Source of the DNA: Chamaecyparis obtusa
Taxonomy: Eukaryota > Streptophyta > Pinopsida > Cupressales > Cupressaceae
Reading direction: 5' to 3'
Length of the DNA: 64,000 nt
Assembly: GCA_027943335.1 (NCBI GenBank)
Contig: BSBK01007845.1
Location: 248,001 to 312,000 of the forward strand
Shown here: positions 57,525-64,000 of the stretch, in pieces
Position numbering within the stretch: position 1 is the stretch's first letter
Layout: each line of letters opens with the position of its first letter
Program-made: the position numbers and the translations under genes
The notes under the pieces: model-generated
The model's database searches: none
The model's input: only the letters and a program-made list of their open reading frames with translations
Told to the model about the DNA's origin: nothing

Positions 57525-59003
57525 TGATGAACTACAACTGATTTAGAACCTAATTGAAGATCTGTGATCAGAGATCACTAAGTTGTTGATTATATATGTA
57601 ATGTGATTAAATTAGTAATATGTTGTCATTGATGTCAACTATTTTGACAACACTTATTTTGTAAGTCACAATAACTAAACATATGTAGAAAAGGAGTAAA
57701 AGAGATGAAGAACAAAAATATCTACATGAGGAAGATGTATATGATAGATGAGGATAAGGAATACATTGTGTAACTTGCTGATGAGTCTATGACCTTATGT
57801 TATTGACTTGATTATGTTTCATTCATCTATGATGAGGAAAAGAACTAAAAGACACAAGGCAGTGTGGTCGGTTGATGAAGCATCATAGTATACACCGAGT
57901 AGTGTAGTGTATATCGAGCATAGTATAAACCAAGCTTGTGGTCATCGATGCATTTCTTTGTTAACCGAGTAGGAGAAAAAGAACTAAATGATTAGTTTAG
58001 CCGATAAGGATTGATGAGTTGTAAAGTACATCGAAATCAGTGATGGAGATAATGTTTGTTATGAAGATCAACAACTAGCATAATTCAAGGAAGATCTAAA
58101 GGATGAAATCAAAACATTTTATTGGCACATCAGTCGAGGAAGGTTTAAGCGGCAAAATGGACGAAGGAGAATAAGCGGAAAAATCTTATGGAGGAGAATA
58201 AAATGGTTTACTTGTCTATTTAAGAGACTAAGGTTTCATTATGAAACTAATGCTGGAAGAAGGAGACTGTAGAACTATTGCATGAACAAGCTTCATGTAT
58301 GCCTGATCAAACTGGTTAAGGAGAACTAAATTGCAGAGTTTACCAAGCATCAGAAAGCTATTACCGAGCGACAGTAAGTCATTGATTATTGTGATATAGA
58401 ATTTATATACTGATCAAAGGATTTTTTTGAGCTTAAAATAGATCTGATAATCTGCAATTGAAGTTGTATTGTAATCAGATCAACTACTGTTATATTTTAA
58501 CCATTGTAAATAGAGAAATCTCTTAATAGAGTTGACTTGTAAGTCTTTTGTGTTTCATTCATAGAATTAACATTGTTATCCTGTCAACCCCATAGTGAAT
58601 GCTGGTTGGATGATAACGGTTGGTCTAAAATCCTCTAACAAGGTCACACCTAACAGTGTATTTGTAACCTTTAACAGAGTTGGGTCTTCACTGACCTCAC
58701 TTCAAAAGACTGAACATTTTTGGGTTGCCAGTCCCAGGTGGTTTTTCCCTTCACAGGGTTTCCACGTTAAATCTTTTGTGTTATGTGTTCATTATGGTGA
58801 TTTTTTGTTATCATACTTTACATATTACATGTTGGATTTAGTCGGTAATCATTAGTTGTTACTGACTGGTAATCGGTAAAAGCACAGACAGTATAGTATT
58901 TTATGTTACCAAGCTGCAGAAGTTTAAGTAAATTGTTTTGGATTATACATTCCGATTTGGGACTGTGGATAACTGATTTACCCCCCTCTTAGTTATTCTA
59001 ACA
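57525..59003 (+). mobile_element. Solo LTR at the Gag/protease boundary of element F
   Basis: A 1,479-base unit, TGATGAAC...TTCTAACA, flanked by TCTTT at 57520-57524 and 59004-59008. The F reading frame stops at one flank and resumes at the other (SPHYLSF, then SEEDDHSLSHPHN). It carries CCTCTAACAAGGTC, CTTTAACAGAGTTGGG, a GGTTTTTCCC...GGGTTTCC segment (58741-58762), and a C-run hairpin ATAACT (58969-58974) with AGTTAT (58991-58996) close to the 3' end. No second LTR, so it is a recombination remnant of a copia-type element in + orientation. Confidence 0.95.
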
Positions 59004-59008
59004 TCTTT

Positions 59009-59530
59009 CTCTGAAGAAGATGACCATTCACTGAGCCATCCGCACAATGCCCCTTTGCATATTGAATTCATGATAGGCCCAAAGCGTGTTCGTCGTGTCC
59101 TAATTTAAAATTGTGTTGGCCTTAATATTTGATCTACTAAGTTGCTCACCCAATTAGGCTATGATGAAGATTATATAGATGCCTGCAAGAAAATCACTAT
59201 CAAGGCATATGATGAAGAGGAACGGAAATCCAAAGGTCTAGTTGTGCTTCCAATCTGAGTTGGACCTATTGAGAGGGATGTCATTTGTTAAGTTCTAGAT
59301 ATTCCTCTTGCATACAACATATTGTTGGTAGACCATGGATCCATGAAATGCAGGCGGTTCCATCTACATATCATAAATGTATCAAGTTCCCATTCCACAG
59401 AGCAGAAGTAACAGTACCTACCAATACAAACTATTCTTGCAATACACTCACACAATCTCCTAACAGTTTTGTCCCAACTAATAGAGAGTCCACTAAATTC
59501 CTCGATGCCAAACTCAAAGAAATGGAATAG
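59009..59530 (+). pseudogene. Element F: retropepsin-like aspartic protease
   Basis: NAPLHIEFMIGPKRVRRVLI leads to the active site, which in Tat elements reads V-L-I-D-x-G-x-x-L-N-I-C. Here the Asp codon is a stop (TAA, near 59105) and Gly is Cys (NCVGLNI). After STKLLTQLGYDEDYIDACKK and [19 protein letters not shown]...[20 protein letters not shown] is the conserved flap-to-C-terminal part. A frame change occurs near 59325. Inactive by loss of the catalytic Asp. Confidence 0.8.
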
Positions 59531-61080
59531 ACTCTGAACCTCAAAGATACGGGCATGGGAGAGTATCAGATAGAACTTGTGTTATCATTAGCAGCTTTTC
59601 CTCCATCTCTGCATTCCTATGGGAGACCCTCTAAGAGAAATAAACCCTCTGCTAGTTCTCCTCAAATAATCTATGATGGTGCCTTTGTATGAGCCACAAC
59701 ACCACTAGAAGATGAGGATGAGGAAAGAGCTATTACAACTTGTCTTTACAAAGGAAATGACATATCTGAATAAATCACTCATGCTCATGATATAGAACAT
59801 GAATCAAATAGTGAAGGTTTCAAGCTCATGAAATGCTTTAGTTATAAAGGGAGTGGCCCTATAGGGTTGAATGATAATGGCTTACTTGAACCAATCGAAG
59901 CCATAGGTCGTTGAACCAAGGACACTAGGGGTCTAGACTTCAATAAAATCCTATTTCATTTAGGAATTAACAAATTTATACCAGAACCAGAATTCCAGCC
60001 AGAACCTGAAGACACTACCATAGTTGCAAATCTTGAGGATAGCTCTGATGAGGATATCTTTCCCTATCCCATTCCTCCAGATTTTGCTACATTTCTTGTA
60101 GAACCAGATGACTTTGTACCACATGTCAGTACGATAGAAACTGATAGTGATTTTGATGAAACCACCTTGGGTACTCCACTGACATACGAGTGGTTGATAG
60201 AAATCCAAACTACTGATCTTAATTATGCAGGTGAGTTGTACATGCCACCATCCTGTCAAGAGCAGTTCAAGAAAGAACAAAACTAGCAAACCATTAATAC
60301 TACAAGAGATGAAAATGAGTCAGATGGTACAACAAGTGTTGATGGAATTCTCATATCAAGCATCATTGATTCACATGAGTATGAGTTTGATTCTCTATTT
60401 GATACAACTTTTGATAAAGATATAGATGTTGTTCATGTGTATGAAAAACTTCTCAAAGTAGGTGAAGGGTCTAGTTTTAGGACAACTGAGTGTGATCCCA
60501 CTAACATTAACATTTCGTCTACTTCCACTGTGATGACTCGAGAGGAATTGAACACACCTCTAGATGAGATTGCTTTAGGTCTTGACTTCCTCATCCATGC
60601 TTTTGATGACTATAATGTGAACACACTTAAACCCACCACTTCTCTTTCACTCCAAAATCCTGATCTCATCAACTAGAACTCTCCCTCTCCATCTAGTGAA
60701 GTCCTTATGTTCTAGAATGACTACACTGTTGCCTGTTACCTCAACATTGTCGAACCTATAATGTTCTCCACTAGTGAAGCCAATGTTAACATGACTAAAG
60801 CTGATATCAAGTATCTCAGTCACAAAATTAAAAGAAAAAAGAATAGGTGATCTAATGGTGAAAACCACATTGTGGTAGTGTCAGAGCCAAAAAAAGTAAA
60901 AAATAAAAGATGTATCCAAGGGTGAAAACCTCTCTGAGGTGCCCAAGGATGAAATACTTGATACACTTCCAAGTCATTTTCAAGAAAGATCATCAGTGTT
61001 GATTGAGCCAACCCAACCATTGAACTTGGGTATGGAAGCTACACCTCAGATTATTCATTTAGCATAGTCACTATCTATAG
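59531..61080 (+). pseudogene. Element F: acidic linker between protease and RT
   Basis: A long, Asp/Glu-rich, low-complexity stretch with stops at about 59693, 59775, 59914, 60285 and 60676, for example PEDTTIVANLEDSSDEDIF and EPDDFVPHVSTIETDSDFDE. The long acidic spacer is typical of Tat-type Pol. No domain is recognised. Its function in the polyprotein is unknown. Confidence 0.6.
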
Positions 61081-61900
61081 AAGAGAAAGAAGAGTTCACC
61101 AATTTCTTTCGAAGCAAGAAAATCAATTTTGGATGGACTTAATCTAATATGCCTAGATTGGATCCTAATCTAATCATGCATCATTTGTCTATTGCGCCAG
61201 GCATTAAGCTTGTCAAACAAAAGCTTCATAAGATGCATCCACATGTGGCACTCTTAGTCAAAGCTGAATTAGAAAAACTTCTCAAAGTTGGTTTCATCAG
61301 AGCCATTGACTACGCAGAATGGATTTCCAATATTGTTCTAGTTACTAAGCATGATAAATCCATTTGAGTTTGCACAGACTTCCAAGAGCTGAATAAAGCA
61401 TGTCCTAAAGATGAATTTCCATTACCCAATATTGACATGATTGTGGATATGACGGCAGGCTATGAAATGTACTCTCTAATGGACAGTTTCTCTGGTTACA
61501 ATTAGATAAAGATCATGCTAGAGGACCAAGAAAAGACTGCCTTCACATGTTCTTGGGGAACTTTCTATTGGAATGTCATGCCCTTCGGCCTTAAAAATGC
61601 TAGAGCTACATATCAAAGGGTTGTAACCACTATCTTTCATGACATGATGCACAAAACAATGGAAGATTATGTGGATGAAACTTTGGCTAAAAGTATGCAG
61701 TGAAAGACACATCTTGTAGATCTAGGTCCTATACTAGATCGAATGGAACAATTCAGTCTAAGGCTCAACCCAAAAAAGTGTGCATTTGGTGTCACTTCTG
61801 GCCAGTTGTTGGGTTATATTATATTTGCTAAAGGCATAGAGGTAGATCCTGAGAAATTTCAAGCTATCATGGAAATGCCTCCACCAAAGAACATCAGTTA
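61081..61900 (+). pseudogene. Element F: reverse transcriptase
   Basis: SIAPGIKLVKQKLHKMHPHV, LEKLLKVGFIRAIDYAEWIS, VCTDFQELNKACPKDEFPLP, YSLMDSFSGYN and WGTFYWNVMPFGLKNARATY are all RT blocks in order. The catalytic block reads YVDET at 61668-61682 where YVDD is required, so the second Asp is Glu. Stops occur at 61365-61367 and near 61506. A frame break follows near 61700-61900. Confidence 0.9.
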
Positions 61901-62480
61901 GGACTTCAGGGTAGACTATAATCCATTTGGCACTTCATTGCACTAGCAGACAAGTCACATCCATTCACCAAGACTTTACATAAAGGAGTGACTTATGAGT
62001 GGAACGAAGACTGTGACAAAGGGCTTACACAGATCAAACATTATCTTGCAAATCCACAAATATTGATCCTCCTATTCATGGGAATCCACTCATCCTCTAT
62101 ATCTCAACTATAGACACATCTCTGGGTGCCCTATTGGCTCAAGAAGATCATAATAACAAAGATCAAGCCATTTATTACATCAATAGAACTCTAGTCTCTT
62201 GTGAGATGAACTATTCAGTCATTGAAAAAGCTTGTCTAGCAGTGGTGTTTGCTTCACAAAAATTGCGGCACTACATGCTTGCTCACACTACAAGACTCAT
62301 TGCTAAAATTGATCCATTAAAGTACTTGCTAAGCAAAGCTTCTCTCATAGGCAGACTAGAAAAATGGGTCATGATACCCAGTGAGTTTGACATTGAGTAT
62401 GTAGAGAGAAAGGATATCAAAGGAAAAGCAATTGCAGATCAGTTGGTAGAAGCTCCTCTCAAGGATCATCAACCATTAAA
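61901..62480 (+). pseudogene. Element F: RT-linked RNase H
   Basis: After the connection (LHKGVTYEWNEDCDKGLTQI), frame 1 gives LGALLAQEDHNNKDQAIYYI, NRTLVSCEMNYSVIEKACLA, VVFASQKLRHYMLAHTTRLI, SLIGRLEKWVMIPSEFDIEY and AIADQLVEAPL. This is the complete gypsy RNase H order. It cuts the RNA strand of the hybrid made by RT. Confidence 0.85.
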
Positions 62481-62514
62481 CATCAAGTTTCCATATGAGT
62501 CCATAATGCTTCTT

Positions 62515-62910
62515 ACACATCAAACATGGAATATGTTCTTCGATGGATCATTCACCCAGAAGGGGTTAGTTGTCAGAATATTATTCATTACCCCATAGAG
62601 ATATTCTTTACCTAAAGCTTACAAAATGTTGTTTCCTTGCACAAATAACATTGATGAGTATGAAGCTTTAATCAATGGCATGAAGATAGCCATAGAATAG
62701 CATGTGGATGAACTTAAAGTCTTTGGAGACTCACAATTGGTCATCAATCAGGTTAATGACATCTATCAGACAAAAGATGATAAATTGGTGCCTTATAAAT
62801 GGATGGTTGATGATCTAAGAAAATACTTTGCACATATCACTTTCCAGCAGGTTCCAAGAGTAGATAAAAAAGTAGCTAATGCCATGGCTACTCTTTCCTC
62901 CATGCTAAAA
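62515..62910 (+). pseudogene. Element F: second (archaeal-like) RNase H, in the usual Tat position
   Basis: WNMFFDGSFTQKG carries the first Asp. TNNIDEYEALINGMKIAIE gives the Glu, LKVFGDSQLVINQVND the second Asp, and the end VANAMATLSSML aligns with the last block, where the fourth acidic residue (normally A-D-A/x-L) is Asn. Stops are at 62596-62598 and 62698-62700. It follows the RT-linked RNase H directly, the order I know for Tat elements. In element P the equivalent domain is before RT. Confidence 0.85.
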
Positions 62911-64000
62911 ATGCCAGAAAATGACTTCAGACATGAATTCCTAGTGGAGACATTACGCTACCCAGCCTACAATACCCCTGAATCTAGGATGATCTATTCA
63001 GTCATTGGACACGATTCATCCTGCTACCATCATATCTACTCCTACCTCTGGGACTAGATTCTTCTAGACACTTACACCCAGAATGAAAAATGTCACCTAA
63101 TCCACAGTGCTTCATGCTATGTCATTGTAGCTAACAAATTTTATAGGAGAGGTCTAGACGGTACCCTCCTTAGGTGTTTAGAGCCTTACGAGTCCAAATG
63201 TGCGTTAGCTGAGCTGCATGAAGGCATTTGTGGTTCTCATTCGGGTGGCCTAACATTGGCTCATAAACTTATTAGAGCTAGTTACTATTGGCTAGATATG
63301 GAAAAAGAAGCTACACAATATGCCAAATCTTGCAAACAATGTCAGCTCCATGGAAATCTAATTCATGCTCCTACCAAGGAGCTCATTCCCTTCATCAATT
63401 TTTGGTCATTTCAACAATGGGCCTTTGATTTGGTGGGTCAGATTCATCCCTCTTCCTCTAGAGGACACAAGTTCATTATCACTGCTACCGATTATTTTAC
63501 TAAATGGGTTGAGGTAGTACCTCTAACCATAGCTGATGGCAAATATATAGCTAGGTTTATACTGAATTACATGATCTGTAGATATGGTGTACCCTCCTCA
63601 ATAATCACTGACAACGGGGGGTAGTTCAAGAACAAGGATCTGAAGGAATTATGCACTAAGTTCAAAATCATTCACCATTGGTCTTCCATCTATTAATCCT
63701 AGGGTAATGGACAGGCAGAAGCATCTAACAAGATGATTCTCAAGATCCTACACTGCATAGTTCACAAATCTGGTAGAGATTGGAACCTCCAGATTCATCT
63801 AACTTTATGGGCCTATAGAACAAGCATTCGAACACCAATAGGAGCCACACCCTTTGTCTTATTTTATGACATAGATGTTGTGTTTCCTATTGAGGTCAAG
63901 ATTCCTACATTGTGAGTCTCTTTGAAGGGCCTCATTACTGATGAAGATATTAGAATATCTTGGCTACAAGAGCTAGAGTTACTGGATGAACGTCAGCAAG
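62911..64000 (+). pseudogene. Element F: integrase (partial, runs off the right edge)
   Basis: An N-terminal zinc module reads ELHEGICGSHSGGLTLAHKL and CKQCQLHG (about 63210-63351). The core keeps all three acidic residues: Asp in AFDLVG (63427-63429), Asp in ITDNGG (63610-63612) and Glu in NGQAEASNK (63718-63720). Stops at 63055-63057 and 63622-63624, plus two near 63695, still break it, and a last one falls at about 63913. The reading frame is constant (frame 1). The C-terminal tail would begin beyond the window. Confidence 0.9.

Larger units (their letters stand above)
43662..64000 (+). mobile_element. Ty3/gypsy Tat-like element F (5' LTR to integrase; runs off the window)
   Basis: In order on the + strand: 5' LTR, primer site, leader, gag, protease, acidic linker, RT, RNase H, a second RNase H, and integrase. 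Element C splits the leader (45520-53596) and a solo LTR splits the gag/protease boundary (57525-59003). Both carry perfect 5-base target duplications, so the F order is secure across them. The 3' end and 3' LTR are outside the window, so its own target duplication cannot be checked. The left flank pentamer is CTCTT. Confidence 0.9.

Noticed and set aside
1..64000. Endogenous pararetrovirus (protease, RT, RNase H)
   Set aside because: Every RT here goes with an integrase and with LTRs and target duplications, and no movement or coat protein frame was seen.
1..64000. CRISPR array, bacterial operon, prophage or rRNA
   Set aside because: No regular spacer repeats, no bacterial gene order and no rRNA-like sequence. 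All coding matches plant LTR elements.
1..64000. Elements P and F as two parts of the same element
   Set aside because: Both contain protease, RT, two RNase H domains and integrase, in different domain order, so they are separate elements.

Overview
The window looks like intergenic DNA from a seed plant with a large, repeat-rich genome. A gymnosperm is my guess, from general familiarity with such element families, at low confidence. No host gene, rRNA, tRNA, CRISPR array or bacterial-type operon is visible. Essentially all of it is LTR retrotransposon sequence, mostly broken by stop codons and frameshifts, and nested element inside element. Six insertions can be delimited to the base or nearly so, because they have TG...CA-like ends and matching 5-bp target duplications.

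Layout. (1) 1-5037: pol half of a Ty3/gypsy element (P, + strand), with an extra RNase H placed before the reverse transcriptase and a tandem duplication after integrase. (2) 5038-6498: non-coding, rich in a degenerate short motif. (3) 6499-18831: a long + strand reading frame of unknown function (D), split by a complete gag-only element G (6511-14335, minus, duplication AATCA) and by a putative solo LTR (16143-17545). (4) 18962-26903: element A (minus), with a solo LTR inside (20400-21348, duplication ATGTT). (5) 26904-43661: Gag half of a Ty3/gypsy element E (+), split by element B (27520-34817, minus, duplication ATAAC) and by a Ty1/copia element H (35331-42635, +, duplication GTTCT/GTTAG). 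(6) 43662-64000: a Ty3/gypsy Tat-like element F (+), from its 5' LTR through most of integrase. F is split by element C (45520-53596, minus, duplication ACCTT) and a solo LTR (57525-59003, duplication TCTTT). F runs off the right edge.

The most interesting content is the A/B/C group. Each has LTRs of about 1.1-1.2 kb, an initiator-tRNA-Met primer site two bases from the LTR, and a leader of only 40-50 nt. ORF1 encodes a coiled coil followed by an array of CCHC zinc knuckles. A spacer of about 0.4-0.55 kb follows, then ORF2 of roughly 1,070-1,190 codons, lysine/glutamate-rich and of unknown function. None has protease, reverse transcriptase, RNase H or integrase, so they must be mobilised in trans. 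Their primer site, primer-site spacing, polypurine tract and LTR-end structure match those of copia element H, so a copia-type helper is the natural inference.

By-eye LTR comparison suggests B is the youngest insertion (about 10 differences in 215 bases), C intermediate (about 16 in 212), and G and H older (about 14 per 100 in the stretches compared).
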